From the NCBI RefSeq assembly GCF_900199455.1, contig NZ_FZQR01000019.1, forward strand, positions 43,998-107,997: DNA of 64,000 bases. The letters run 5' to 3'. The notes beneath the pieces were generated by a model. That model worked only from the letters and a program-made list of their open reading frames with translations, ran no database searches and was not told the DNA's origin. Source of the stretch: Mesorhizobium carmichaelinearum (GTDB lineage Bacteria; Pseudomonadota; Alphaproteobacteria; Rhizobiales; Rhizobiaceae). How positions within the stretch are numbered: position 1 is the first letter of the stretch; every line of letters starts with the position of its first letter. This document shows, piece by piece, positions 8,802 to 17,177 of this stretch. Both the position numbers and the translations under genes were made by a program.

Positions 8802-10901
8802 TTATGATGCTCTGCGGGCCGATGCTGCGCTTGCCGGCCCGGTCGCACGCACCACGATCTGCTCCAGCGGTTCAGGCCGGTGCAGCAGGAAACCCTGGCC
8901 GAAATCGACGCCCATATCGCTGAGCATGGCCAGCGTGTCCTGCCGTTCGATCTTCTCGCCCACCACGTCGCAGCCGAGGCTGCGGGCGATGCTGGTGATG
9001 GCCAACACAATTTCGCGGTCGAAGCGGCTCTCGGCGATGTGCTCGATGAAGGAACCATCGATCTTGATGGCATCGACCGGAAAGCGCCGGAGATATTCGA
9101 ACGAGCTCATGCCGGCACCGAAATCGTCGAGACTGACCTTGCAGCGCCGCTCGCGTGCCTTGCGCACGAAGGTCTCGGCGGCGTCGAAATTGGTGACGGC
9201 GGCGGTTTCGGTGATCTCGAAGCCGATACAGGAATGCGGCGCCCCGGTTTGCTCGATGATGCTGTCGACGAATTCCCACAGCCCCGGATCGCTCAGCGTC
9301 TGCGCCGAAAGGTTGAAGCCGAGCGTGAGCGCGCCGGACTTCATCGCCGCCCCATGCCGCGACAGCGCGGTGCGGATGATCCAGCGATCGAGCCTGGCGG
9401 CAATGCCGAAGCGCTCCGCGGCCGGGATGAATTCGCTGGGCGGGATCAGCTTGCCACTACGCCCGGCAAGCCGCGCCAGCACCTCGACATGGCGGCTTTC
9501 CTGCCAGGGCCGGCCCAGCCGGTGGATCTCCTGGCCGAACAGCTTCAGCCGACCGTCCTCCATGGCGTCGACCGTGTCGGCGGCGAGCCGCGCCGCGTTG
9601 AGGCCGCCGGAATTGGCCTCTGCCGAAAACACCGCGAAGCGGTCACGCCCGGCGGCCTTGGCCGCGTAGCAGGCGTCGTCGGCGCAGGCCAGCGCGTCGG
9701 CGACCGTGGTGGCCCGGTCGTTGACGATGGCGATGCCGATGCTTGCCGCGAGCCGACGCGCGGTCGCGGCAAGGCCGAGATCGGCGCCGCGCACGGCCGC
9801 CAGTATGGCGCCGGCCAGCCGCTCAGCCTGCGCAGCGTCGCAATGGGGCACCAGCAAGGCAAATTCGTCGCCGCCGAGCCGTGCCGCATGCGCCGATGGC
9901 GGCAGGCAACGACCAATGCCCGCCGCCACGCTTTTCAGCGCCAGATCGCCGGCGGCATGGCCGGCGAAGTCGTTGAGCGCCTTGAAGTAGTCGAGATCGA
10001 CATAGAACACCGCCAGCGGCACACCCGTGGCGATATGGTCGGCAAGCAGCCTGTCGAAGGCGGTGCGATTCCACAGGCCGGTCAGTGCGTCGTGGCGGGC
10101 GGCGAACGCAAGCTCCTGTTCGCGCAGCTTGTCCTCGGTGATGTCGCGCACCGTGCCGAGGATCTGGCCGGCAGCACCCGCGGCGGCGACGTAGCGCACC
10201 AGCGATTCGATGTGGCGGATTTCGCCGTCGCGCTTGATGATGCGGTATTGCGAGGCGGTAACGCCGTTCGAGCCGGGTGCCGGCTGGTGGGCGCGCTCGG
10301 TGGCTTCCTTGTCGGCGGGGTGCAGAAAACTGTGCCAGAGATCGGCCGGCACCTCGTCGGTATCGGCGACGAGGCCGAACATCTCCCTGGTGCGGGCGTC
10401 CCAATAGCTCTTGTGGGTGGCGATGTCATAGTGCCAGATGCCGGTACCGCTGGCGGCGAGCGCCAGGCGGAAGCGCATCGTGACCTGTTCGAGCGCGGCT
10501 TCGGCCGCCTTCTGCTTCGAAATGTCGGTCTGCACGCCCATCAGCCTGAGCGGCTGCCCATCCGCGCCGCGCTCGACAATGCCGCCGCGGTCGAGCACCC
10601 ACACCCAATGGCCCTGCTTGTGCTTCAGCCGCAGTTCCGTCTCGATGGCTTCGGTCAGCCCGGCAATGTGGCGGTCGCCACTGGCCAGCGCCCGCTCGCG
10701 GTCGTCGGGATGGGTGAGTTTCAGCCAGAGGTCGCTGGTGTTGGCGAGTTCATCTTCCTCGTAGCCCAGCATTCGCGCCCAGGTCGCCGAATAGAAGCAG
10801 TCGCCGCTGCGAAGATCCCAGTCCCAGACACCAAGATGGGCGCGCTCCAGGGCCGTGCCCCAAAACGCTCCACTGCGACTTTTCTTGCCTTGACGCGCCA
10901 T
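8802..10901 (-). CDS. PAS-PAS-GGDEF-EAL bifunctional diguanylate cyclase/phosphodiesterase
   Basis: A 699-aa soluble c-di-GMP turnover protein. Two PAS domains (about residues 10-130 and 140-265, each ending in a PAC-like DIS/DIT segment) precede a GGDEF domain with an intact LGGDEFALL motif at about 342-350. A C-terminal EAL-type domain follows. The signature is EVL rather than EAL, but the catalytic Glu remains. The other active-site elements (NLS, EITET, DDFG, IKIDGSF, GEKIE, QGF) are readable, so both activities are possible. No membrane segment is seen, so sensing is probably cytoplasmic. The start MARQGKK (ATG 10901) is preferred to 10943. Confidence 0.9.
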   Translation of the reverse strand: MARQGKKSRSGAFWGTALERAHLGVWDWDLRSGDCFYSATWARMLGYEEDELANTSDLWLKLTHPDDRERALASGDRHIAGLTEAIETELRLKHKQGHWVWVLDRGGIVERGADGQPLRLMGVQTDISKQKAAEAALEQVTMRFRLALAASGTGIWHYDIATHKSYWDARTREMFGLVADTDEVPADLWHSFLHPADKEATERAHQPAPGSNGVTASQYRIIKRDGEIRHIESLVRYVAAAGAAGQILGTVRDITEDKLREQELAFAARHDALTGLWNRTAFDRLLADHIATGVPLAVFYVDLDYFKALNDFAGHAAGDLALKSVAAGIGRCLPPSAHAARLGGDEFALLVPHCDAAQAERLAGAILAAVRGADLGLAATARRLAASIGIAIVNDRATTVADALACADDACYAAKAAGRDRFAVFSAEANSGGLNAARLAADTVDAMEDGRLKLFGQEIHRLGRPWQESRHVEVLARLAGRSGKLIPPSEFIPAAERFGIAARLDRWIIRTALSRHGAAMKSGALTLGFNLSAQTLSDPGLWEFVDSIIEQTGAPHSCIGFEITETAAVTNFDAAETFVRKARERRCKVSLDDFGAGMSSFEYLRRFPVDAIKIDGSFIEHIAESRFDREIVLAITSIARSLGCDVVGEKIERQDTLAMLSDMGVDFGQGFLLHRPEPLEQIVVRATGPASAASARRAS

Positions 10902-11555
10902 CGTCTGTTTTCGCCTGCTCCACCCGCTGGCAATCTGCGGCAAAACCAGAGAAGAAACCGTTACCGGTTGCGGGACAGACGGCTGTCGGGGCTAAAGATC
11001 GTCCCGAGCGGAAAACGGCCGGTGGCCGGTCCGGCGCAGCGACGCATGCTGCTCATCATGCATCTCCTGAAAGCACGGGCCTGATTGCCGGAACTCGCCC
11101 ACCGATCGGCAGCAATCGTAAATCAAGATTCTGCATGTCAAGTTTTGGTAAAAGCAATCTTGATACTCTGAAGCAATCCGCAGAACCATAATATTTGCCT
11201 TCGAAACGGAACGCTCTGCCGCTACGCACATCAAACTCATCCTGCCCCGGCAGCCACTTGATGGGCTCGTTTGGGTGCTAGAAAAAAGCGGTGCGGTCAC
11301 GTGCCTAAGTAAAATTTTCTTTAGTTGAAAAAAATAGCTGTCAGGTCTATTTTCACAGGGCCAGCAGAGCAACTCAAAGTGCGAAACAAAACTGCTGGCG
11401 GGGAAATCACCAAGCACACCTTGGACAGAGGCGAGCATGACCCAGCTTGGCGCGGTTAGCCGGGCTGGCGCGAGATGTGTTTGCTTGCGAACAGCAATCC
11501 ATCTCGAAATTACCTCGGATCATTTGAACGAAACTAACCTGGGAGAGGCATTGCC
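10902..11555. other. Long intergenic region, no gene recognised
   Basis: About 650 bases between the divergent GGDEF/EAL gene and the gene at 11556. The middle (about 11300-11360) is AT-rich and could hold promoters for either side. A 148-aa minus-strand reading (10992-11438) lacks coding character. No repeat or RNA motif was identified. Confidence 0.4.
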
Positions 11556-12422
11556 ATGTTGACAAGACATGTTGCGCTGGTTTCGGACGAATCCAGCATC
11601 CAGAATTCGGAATTGGTCGCGGTCGCGGGCGCCCTGCAGAAGCAGGTGACGCGGGATTTTGGCCCGATATGGGGAATCCAGGCCGACGTCTCGGCATTTG
11701 AGAAGCTTGAGGACATGCCGCTCGACTACTGGCCGATCATCATCAAGGACGATATCGGCAATCCCAATGCGGCCGGCTACCATGAGGACCAACATGGGCA
11801 GCCTTTTTCGCTGGTCCAGTTTTCAGCGGGCTGGCACCTGACGGCAAGCCATGAGCTCCTCGAAATGCTGGGCGATCCCTTCGGTCGGCGAATGGTGGCC
11901 GGGCAGTCTCCGGTCGCCACGCAAGGCCGCGTCAAGTTCCTGGTCGAGGTCTGCGATCCCTGCGAGGCGGAGCAGTTTGCCTACACGGTGAACGGCATCA
12001 CGGTGTCCGACTTCTATACGCCGCACTATCTCGACCCGGTGGCCTCTGCCGGTGTCCGCTACAGCTATACCGGTGCGATAAAGGAGCCGAGGCAGGTGCT
12101 GAAGGGCGGGTATCTCAGCTGGTACGATCCGTCGTCGCGACAATGGTGGCAACGCACCTGGTTCGGGGGTACAAAGGCCGCTGATGGAGCGCTGCAGAAC
12201 TTGAAGGTCGGCAACGGCAATCTGCGGCAGGCGATCGACCGGCTGACGCAAACCAAGCAGGCAGAGGCGCAACGTCGAGGCGCCAAGCCGCCGGGCAAGG
12301 CGGCAATGGCGGCGCGCAAGCCCGACATGGCCTTTGCCAACCACGCCGCGGACCTTCGCGCGACGATCGCGGTGGTGACGAAAAAGGCGACAGCCGCCGC
12401 GGTAACGAAAAGGCCCAAGTGA
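11556..12422 (+). CDS. Hypothetical protein with HELLE motif and basic Ala-rich tail
   Basis: A 288-aa protein of unknown function. Residues 1-215 look globular. They contain WPIIIKDDIGNPNAAGYH, then ASHELLEMLGDPFG (around 108-121), then LVEVCDPCEAEQF and GYLSWYDPSSRQWW. The HELLE segment followed by conserved acidic residues resembles a metallohydrolase helix, but the second His of a classical HExxH is missing, so catalysis is unproven. The last 70 residues are Lys/Ala-rich and probably disordered. A GGGAGAGG-like ribosome site precedes the ATG. The 63-aa gene 48 nt downstream probably shares its transcript. Confidence 0.7.
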   Translation: MLTRHVALVSDESSIQNSELVAVAGALQKQVTRDFGPIWGIQADVSAFEKLEDMPLDYWPIIIKDDIGNPNAAGYHEDQHGQPFSLVQFSAGWHLTASHELLEMLGDPFGRRMVAGQSPVATQGRVKFLVEVCDPCEAEQFAYTVNGITVSDFYTPHYLDPVASAGVRYSYTGAIKEPRQVLKGGYLSWYDPSSRQWWQRTWFGGTKAADGALQNLKVGNGNLRQAIDRLTQTKQAEAQRRGAKPPGKAAMAARKPDMAFANHAADLRATIAVVTKKATAAAVTKRPK

Positions 12423-12470
12423 TCCGCCTCGGTTGCTCGGGTCCCGGCCATTGCAAAGGAGTTGCCCGAG

Positions 12471-12662
12471 ATGGCGAAGAAACCAGGAACAACCGACCAA
12501 CCCCCCAGCGCCGGCGATACGCCGGCGCAGATCCGGCGCGCCGAGGAACTCCGCCGCGAGATCGCCGAAATCGCCAAAGGTGGAAAGCCTGCCGGCAAGC
12601 CGACCCCGCGCGAAATGACCGATGCGGCCGCGCGCGCCAAGGCCGGCAAGACCGAAGACTAG
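12471..12662 (+). CDS. Small hypothetical protein (63 aa)
   Basis: A 63-aa hydrophilic protein with a Pro/Gly-rich start, a central helix (AQIRRAEELRREIAEIAKG) and a tail ending in AAARAKAGKTED. The ATG at 12471 follows an AAGGAG ribosome site with 9-nt spacing, which favours it over the TTG at 12462. It probably forms an operon with the 288-aa gene upstream. Highly charged, it may be a nucleic-acid or protein-binding accessory factor, but no family is recognised. Confidence 0.6.
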   Translation: MAKKPGTTDQPPSAGDTPAQIRRAEELRREIAEIAKGGKPAGKPTPREMTDAAARAKAGKTED

Positions 12663-12692
12663 CAGGTCAGCGAAGATCGCTGCCCATCGCCT

Positions 12693-12919
12693 AGAGCAGT
12701 TCACCGTTTCACGGAAACGGCGAACCGCTCTAACTCTTTGTTTTGACGCAATTCCCTAGGGAAAGCGCTACGCGCTTTTCCCGGAAAAACCGTTCACACT
12801 TTTCCTGGAATTGCTCTAATGCATGTCGCCCAAGAATGACCTCGCTTTGGGGAAAACGACATGCATGAAAACAACGACTTAAGCGCGTCGCCTATTTCCA
12901 TTTTGATGCGACGCGCTTA
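12693..12919. repeat. Modular palindromic intergenic repeat, copy A
   Basis: Three stem-forming modules in a row. Module 1 (12693-12731) is a 39-bp imperfect palindrome centred on CCGTTTC-ACG-GAAACGG. Module 2 (12748-12814) is bounded by GCAATTCC and GGAATTGC. Module 3 holds GCATGTCG (12821-12828) with CGACATGC (12857-12864), then the 12-bp arms TAAGCGCGTCGC and GCGACGCGCTTA (12880-12919). Modules 1 and 2 recur at 51046-51142 and module 3 at 52078-52201, so this is a dispersed repeat family. It resembles the mosaic palindromic elements known in rhizobia. Confidence 0.8.
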
Positions 12920-12930
12920 GGGCCGGCAGA

Positions 12931-13062
12931 TCACGGCGACCACATCAGATGCGCAGAGGACTTGGCCGGCTGCTCCGGCTTGGCGAAGGGGCTGTTTCGC
13001 TCGCAGCCGAGCAGCGCCAGAGCGCCCACGAGGATGAGTGTCCGAAAAATCACACGATGCAT
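12931..13062 (-). CDS. Small lipoprotein (43 aa)
   Basis: A 43-aa precursor with a classic type II signal: a basic start, a hydrophobic core (FRTLILVGALALLGC) and an LLGC lipobox placing the lipidated Cys near residue 19. Only about 24 hydrophilic residues follow. The ATG at 13062 has a good GAAGGA ribosome site, whereas the longer frame back to 13215 does not. It is likely anchored in the inner or outer membrane; function unknown. It follows the DUF3313 lipoprotein gene on the same strand. Confidence 0.55.
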   Translation of the reverse strand: MHRVIFRTLILVGALALLGCERNSPFAKPEQPAKSSAHLMWSP

Positions 13063-13211
13063 TGGATGTCCTTCGATGAGGCTCAAGGCCGTCAACCAGA
13101 GCTGCCAGATGAAGAACCAGGCAATTGAAATGGCCTCCATGGCCAGGCTCTCCTGTTGATTTGGATCCTTGGCAAATCGCCGTTGAAAAGAGGTTTTGGC
13201 CGTGGAGGTCG

Positions 13212-13871
13212 TCACTTCAGCTGCGCGACAAGCGCATCCGCTCCCTTGTCGACACCGGCCTGCGCGGCGGCCAGCGGTTGCATGCTGGCCTTGATGTTGA
13301 TCGGGCTCGGATATTGCTTGGTGACGAAGGCCTTCAGCAGGCGGTTGGTCCCGGCGTCGAAGATCTCGACGGCGTAGAGGACCGAGCCGGTCAGCGAGCC
13401 TTCGCGGTCGCGGGCGGTCTGCACGGTGTTGTAGACGCCGCCGGCGATGTCGAAGCGCGAAAGCGTGCCAAGAACCGGCGTGTTGGCCTTGGCGCCGGTC
13501 AGCGTCAGCCGCACCCGCAAGGTGTTCGGTCCCGGCTTGCCGGTGAGCGTGAAGCGGCTCTTCAGCCTTTCGGTGAAGCGATCCTGCATATAGCTGGCGA
13601 TCGCCGCCCGGTCGCTTGCCGGCATCTTGCCGAACTGCCCGTCGGCACCGCGATAGATGACGACGGGATCGACGATGACGCTCGTGTATTGTTTCCAGTC
13701 GACCGCGGTCGAATAGCTGTAGGGAACCCGCCCGGTTGCGTCACGCGGATTGGGAGCAAGTTCAGCCGACGAGGATAATCCCGAATAGGCGATCGGATCG
13801 GCGCTGACGCAGCCCTGGACAGCCATGCCAAGCCCGGCGATGGCCAGGAAATTCCTGATGGTCTTGTGCAT
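13212..13871 (-). CDS. DUF3313 domain lipoprotein
   Basis: A 219-aa secreted lipoprotein. The start MHKTIRNF leads into a hydrophobic stretch ending in AVQGC, a lipobox with Cys at about residue 21. The mature part, with YSGLSSSAELAP, then VIVDPVVIYRG, LRVRLTLTGAKANTP and AVEIFDAGTNRLL, matches the DUF3313 family of envelope lipoproteins of unknown role. The start codon lies 2 nt downstream of the stop of the membrane-protein gene, so the two are probably translationally coupled. The 318-aa version extending to 14168 reads through that gene in another frame and is rejected. Confidence 0.8.
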   Translation of the reverse strand: MHKTIRNFLAIAGLGMAVQGCVSADPIAYSGLSSSAELAPNPRDATGRVPYSYSTAVDWKQYTSVIVDPVVIYRGADGQFGKMPASDRAAIASYMQDRFTERLKSRFTLTGKPGPNTLRVRLTLTGAKANTPVLGTLSRFDIAGGVYNTVQTARDREGSLTGSVLYAVEIFDAGTNRLLKAFVTKQYPSPINIKASMQPLAAAQAGVDKGADALVAQLK

Positions 13872-13873
13872 AT

Positions 13874-14434
13874 TCAATGTCCTGTTGCGAGCAAAAGCGT
13901 GATGACGGTGACCGGGCAGAGGCTTGCCGGTACGCACAGCATCACGCGGGCGGTGCCGAACCACGCGTGCCGGCGCGAGCTGCGCGCCGCGTGGGCGAAG
14001 ACCTTCGAGACGAGGTGCAGCAGCGGCAGCAGTGCGAGGATCGCCGCCAGCACCAGCAGCAGCGTCTGTGGCCGATAGTCCGACAGCGCCTCTGAGCCAG
14101 GGACCGCCGCGTGGACGCGGTCGAACAATCGCAGCGCCAGCAGGGCCGTCATCATGTCGACGAGGCACAAAGCAAGGCCGGTGGCCGCCAACGGCGAGAA
14201 ACGGAACGCCAGGGGCCGCCGCACGGTCAGCGGTCGAGGATTCCCAAGCCGGTGCTGGATCTCACGATCGACAGACGTGGCCGTAACAGGTCCGTGTGTT
14301 GAAAACGCTGTGCCGGAAGCCTTCAGCCTGGCCAGGTGCCCGCCGTTTGCGGGCCAGCCAGCACCGCTCTTCGTCCCCGGCCCAAACATGCCTGCACCCC
14401 TCGCTCTTGCGTTGGGTGTCCGTATAGCAGCCAA
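13874..14434 (-). CDS. Hypothetical membrane protein, start uncertain
   Basis: Up to 186 aa. The last 110 residues carry three hydrophobic segments (around LAATGLALCLVDMMTALLAL, TLLLVLAAILALLPLLHLV and RVMLCVPASLCPVTVITLLL) separated by short charged loops. The N-terminal 70 residues have little character, so the true start may be internal. It lies 20 nt downstream of tetR and 2 nt upstream of the DUF3313 gene on the same strand, forming a three-gene string. An operator-like dyad overlaps the tetR stop just ahead of it. No family recognised. Confidence 0.55.
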   Translation of the reverse strand: MAAIRTPNARARGAGMFGPGTKSGAGWPANGGHLARLKASGTAFSTHGPVTATSVDREIQHRLGNPRPLTVRRPLAFRFSPLAATGLALCLVDMMTALLALRLFDRVHAAVPGSEALSDYRPQTLLLVLAAILALLPLLHLVSKVFAHAARSSRRHAWFGTARVMLCVPASLCPVTVITLLLATGH

Positions 14435-14447
14435 AAATGGATTTGCG

Positions 14448-14463
14448 AACCGTCTAGTCGGTT
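14448..14463. promoter_or_regulatory. Possible TetR operator overlapping the tetR stop codon
   Basis: AACCG-TCTAGT-CGGTT, a 5-bp-arm dyad with a near-symmetric centre, overlaps the tetR stop (14454-14456). It lies immediately upstream of the membrane-protein gene. Its ACCG/CGGT arms resemble TetR-type operators. No T-run follows it on the minus strand, so it is not a terminator for tetR. Confidence 0.4.
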
Positions 14464-15062
14464 TTTTTATTCGCTACCCGCCTGCCGGTGGAATGCTCCT
14501 TTGCGGCGGCAGGCCACTGGGTATTGTCAAGGAGGCGGTCGAACAGGCGCTCCAGATCCGCTTCCGACAGCGAGCAGATGCCCATCATTGTCGACAGGGC
14601 AAGGCCCTTGGCCGCGAACAGGCGAAGCGTCGCCAGATCCGGGTCCGTCGCTTCGGCTCGAATGGCCTCGACCTTGCCGGCGTCCGTCTCCCGCAGGCCG
14701 GACAGCAGTGCCGGGTTTTCCGCCAGGGCGCCGAGCAGGCCGAAGGCCACCGAATGCGGTTCCGAGATGGCCTTGCGTTGCACCGCGATCTGCGCCGCGA
14801 GTTGCGGCTCCTTGCCGTCAGCGCCGGCCGAGGCCAGATAGTCCCTGGAAAAATTCTCGAAGAACTCGACCTGGTTCTCCAGCAGGGTCTTGAGCACCGC
14901 TTCCTTGGTGCGGAACTGATGCATCACGCCGCCTTTCGAGAGGCCGCCCTCGCGGGCGATGGCGTCCAGCGTCAACCGCCCCGGCCCATCGCGCGCGATG
15001 ATGGCGAGCGCCGCCTGGATGATGGCGTTTCGCGAGCGTTCGGAACGGGAGACATTGTCCAT
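14454..15062 (-). CDS. TetR/AcrR family transcriptional regulator
   Basis: A 202-aa TetR-type repressor. The N-terminal helix-turn-helix is clear: SRNAIIQAALAIIARDG, then LTLDAIAREGGLSKGGVMHQF with the KGGVMHQF recognition helix. The ligand domain is divergent and resembles TetR proteins with a YdeS-type C-terminus. ATG 15062 follows an AGGA ribosome site; the longer frame to 15221 lacks support. The gene heads the string tetR / membrane protein / DUF3313 and is divergent from the SnoaL-like gene, either of which could be its target. Confidence 0.9.
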   Translation of the reverse strand: MDNVSRSERSRNAIIQAALAIIARDGPGRLTLDAIAREGGLSKGGVMHQFRTKEAVLKTLLENQVEFFENFSRDYLASAGADGKEPQLAAQIAVQRKAISEPHSVAFGLLGALAENPALLSGLRETDAGKVEAIRAEATDPDLATLRLFAAKGLALSTMMGICSLSEADLERLFDRLLDNTQWPAAAKEHSTGRRVANKKTD

Positions 15063-15296
15063 GATATGTCCTGCTGCAATTGCGGCGGTGGGCAGCGACA
15101 TTGCCTCCGCGCCCACGAGATAGACCTGAACACGGACAAAAACAATCCATCCGGTCTGTTTATCGACGTCGACGCCCTCCCCGTCTTTCGATTGGCCGGC
15201 AAGAACCGGAGTTTTGCGCATCCCCGATCGTCCTAGGGATGGCTCAGGTCATCGGCGACACCGATGCCCCCCGCCAACCACAAAAGGATGCTCCCG

Positions 15297-15746
15297 ATGA
15301 CCAAACAGGAAGACAACAAGGCCGTCGTCGTCAGATGGTTCACCGACTTCTGGGGTGAAACCTGCGATCTCAGCGTCGTCGACGACATCGCCGCGCCCGA
15401 CATGCTGCTCAAATATTCACTGCATGAGCCGCGCCGGGGCCGCGACGACATCAAGTCCTTCATGACCGACTTCCGCGCCGCCTTCCCGGATCTCAACTTC
15501 TGGGCCACGGCCGATCTTATTGCCGAGGGCGATTATGTCGTCGGCCAGTGGGAGGGCGGCGGCACGCATTCCGGGCCGGCCTTCGGCGATTTCCTCGCCG
15601 GCTCGCTGCCCGCCGCCACCGGCCGCACCATGCGCTTCACCGGCACCACCGTGCTGAAGGTGATCGACGGCCGCATCGTCGAGGAGATCGGTCTCGACGA
15701 CGGCGTCGCGGCGCTGACCCAGCTCGGCCTGATCAAGGCCGCCTGA
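15297..15746 (+). CDS. SnoaL-like ester cyclase/NTF2-fold protein
   Basis: A 149-aa cone-shaped alpha+beta barrel protein. The sequence order (VVRWFTDFWGETC, then a HEPRRGRDDIKSFMTDFRAAFPDL stretch, WATADLIAEGDYVVGQWEGGGTHSG as separate strands, then GTTVLKVIDGRIVEEI) is typical of the SnoaL/DUF1486 group. Members bind small hydrophobic ligands; some cyclise polyketides or hydrolyse epoxides. ATG 15297 has an AAGGA ribosome site at 9 nt, better than the upstream start at 15264. Divergent from tetR, it may be regulated by it. Confidence 0.85.
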   Translation: MTKQEDNKAVVVRWFTDFWGETCDLSVVDDIAAPDMLLKYSLHEPRRGRDDIKSFMTDFRAAFPDLNFWATADLIAEGDYVVGQWEGGGTHSGPAFGDFLAGSLPAATGRTMRFTGTTVLKVIDGRIVEEIGLDDGVAALTQLGLIKAA

Positions 15747-16019
15747 TTTTGCAGGGCCATCGCCGCTCAGGCGATGGCCCCCTTCGACCGTGGCCGAAGC
15801 CCGGCAACCTATCGGGGCAGTTGGAAGCGCGACTCCGCCGTCATCAATACTCATGCACTTGACGACGACATCGTCGTCAACGAATCCTTGATGAAAAGGG
15901 AAGAATTATTCACATCTAATATTTGGAGATTTTATCAATTTAAAAGTGAAACCGAATCGTAATACTTAATCCTCAAAATACTCTCAGTAGGGCTTTGGGC
16001 GGCTGGCGGGTTTTCCTCG
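15747..16019. other. Intergenic region with an AT-rich island
   Basis: About 270 bases. Bases 15880-15990 are strikingly AT-rich for this genome and include a 23-codon reading frame (ATG at 15891) of unusual composition. It may be a promoter region for the PAP2 gene or a remnant of imported DNA. No ribosome site supports a gene here. Confidence 0.4.
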
Positions 16020-17090
16020 ATGAGTGCGCATACCGGGCAGCGGGACGGCGAAAGCCGCTCGCTTGCCGTTTTTGACCTGGACATTGCGGCGACCAGGAGC
16101 GGCTGGCTGCTGACTGCCCTGTGCCTGGCTTATGCCCTGGCCGCGCTTTGCCTGCAGCCGAGCCGCTATCTCCACCTGGCGCAATCCTATGCCCAGCCCT
16201 TCATCTTCTTCCTGCCCACGCTCCTTGTCGCCGGCCTCGGCCTGTTGGCGCTGACACTTGCCAGGCATAGCCCGACACGGTTCATGCTTGATATGCTCAG
16301 GCAGCGCTGGCTGGGCGCCGCACCGGTGATCCTTCTGTTCTTTCTCGGCATCACCGCCTTCACCACCTTCAAGATCGCCATCCCGGAGATCGTTCCGTTC
16401 TATGCCGACCGCATGCTGGCGGAGCTTGATCTTGGGCTGCATGGCGCCGATCCCTGGATATGGGCGCACAGCGTCATTCCCGAACCCATCTCGGCCGTCA
16501 TTTTCATCGGCTACGGATATGCCTGGCACGTGCAATGGTTCGGCACTTTGCTGTTCGTCGCCTTCTGGAACAACCCGGCAGGGCGTTTGCGTTACCTCTG
16601 GACGTTGGCGCTGACCACGATCCTGTGCGGCACCGTCCTGGCCATGGCGCTGTCATCCGCCGGCCCGATATTTCATGACCAGTTCTACGGCGGCGATCGG
16701 TTTGCCGCATTGCAGGACGCGCTGGCGCAGAACGACTACGCCGCGCCGGTCCACACCTATGCCAGCTATCTGCTCACAGCCTACGCAAGCGGCCGCCCCG
16801 AACTGGGCGGCGGCATCTCCGCCATGCCAAGCATGCATGTCGCCTTCGCTACGCTCAACGCGTTCTTCCTGAGCGGTTTCAGCCGCCGCTGGGCCGTCGT
16901 CGGCTGGTCCTTTGCAGCACTCATCCTGTTCGGCTCGGTCTACACCGGCTGGCACTACGCCGTTGACGGCTACCTTTCGATTCTTGTCGTGTCCGTGCTC
17001 TGGTACCTGACGGGCCGTTTCGTTCTGCCGCAGGCGAGCCGCGACACCACCGTGATGGGACTGCCGCTGCCGGAACCGGCGTCGCAATGA
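16020..17090 (+). CDS. PAP2/Aur1-like phosphatase or phosphotransferase, integral membrane
   Basis: A 356-aa polytopic membrane protein with about seven hydrophobic segments. The phosphatidic-acid-phosphatase signature is in its C-terminal third: AMPSMHVAFA (around 269-278) and GWHYAVDGY (around 304-312), providing the two catalytic His and Asp. The SMHVA form and long N-terminal membrane part resemble the inositol-phosphorylceramide synthase (Aur1/Ipt1-like, PAP2_3) group. A lipid headgroup transferase or phosphatase is therefore likely. It is preceded by an AT-rich region and ends 87 nt before a convergent gene. Confidence 0.8.
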   Translation: MSAHTGQRDGESRSLAVFDLDIAATRSGWLLTALCLAYALAALCLQPSRYLHLAQSYAQPFIFFLPTLLVAGLGLLALTLARHSPTRFMLDMLRQRWLGAAPVILLFFLGITAFTTFKIAIPEIVPFYADRMLAELDLGLHGADPWIWAHSVIPEPISAVIFIGYGYAWHVQWFGTLLFVAFWNNPAGRLRYLWTLALTTILCGTVLAMALSSAGPIFHDQFYGGDRFAALQDALAQNDYAAPVHTYASYLLTAYASGRPELGGGISAMPSMHVAFATLNAFFLSGFSRRWAVVGWSFAALILFGSVYTGWHYAVDGYLSILVVSVLWYLTGRFVLPQASRDTTVMGLPLPEPASQ

Positions 17091-17143
17091 CCGGACCAGG
17101 CTGAAGCCGGGAGCAGACCGTCTCTCCATTGCCCTTTGGGCGA

Positions 17144-17169
17144 GCCAGGCGGCATTGGCGCCGCCTGGC
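17144..17169. terminator. Hairpin between convergent genes
   Basis: GCCAGGCGGC and GCCGCCTGGC form a perfect 10-bp stem with a 6-nt loop (ATTGGC). It sits between the convergent genes ending at 17090 (+) and 17178 (-). There is no T-run on either side, so it may only assist bidirectional termination. Confidence 0.5.
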
Positions 17170-17177
17170 CTTGCCGG

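Noticed and set aside
8880..11084. 734-aa open frame opposite the GGDEF/EAL gene
   Set aside because: It is a high-GC shadow: the opposite strand has full PAS, GGDEF and EAL motifs, and this reading has none.
10992..11438. 148-aa minus-strand frame in the long intergenic region
   Set aside because: No ribosome site, odd composition and no family likeness.
13872..14168. N-terminal extension of the DUF3313 lipoprotein
   Set aside because: The lipoprotein signal begins at 13871; the extension is a frame shadow of the membrane-protein gene.
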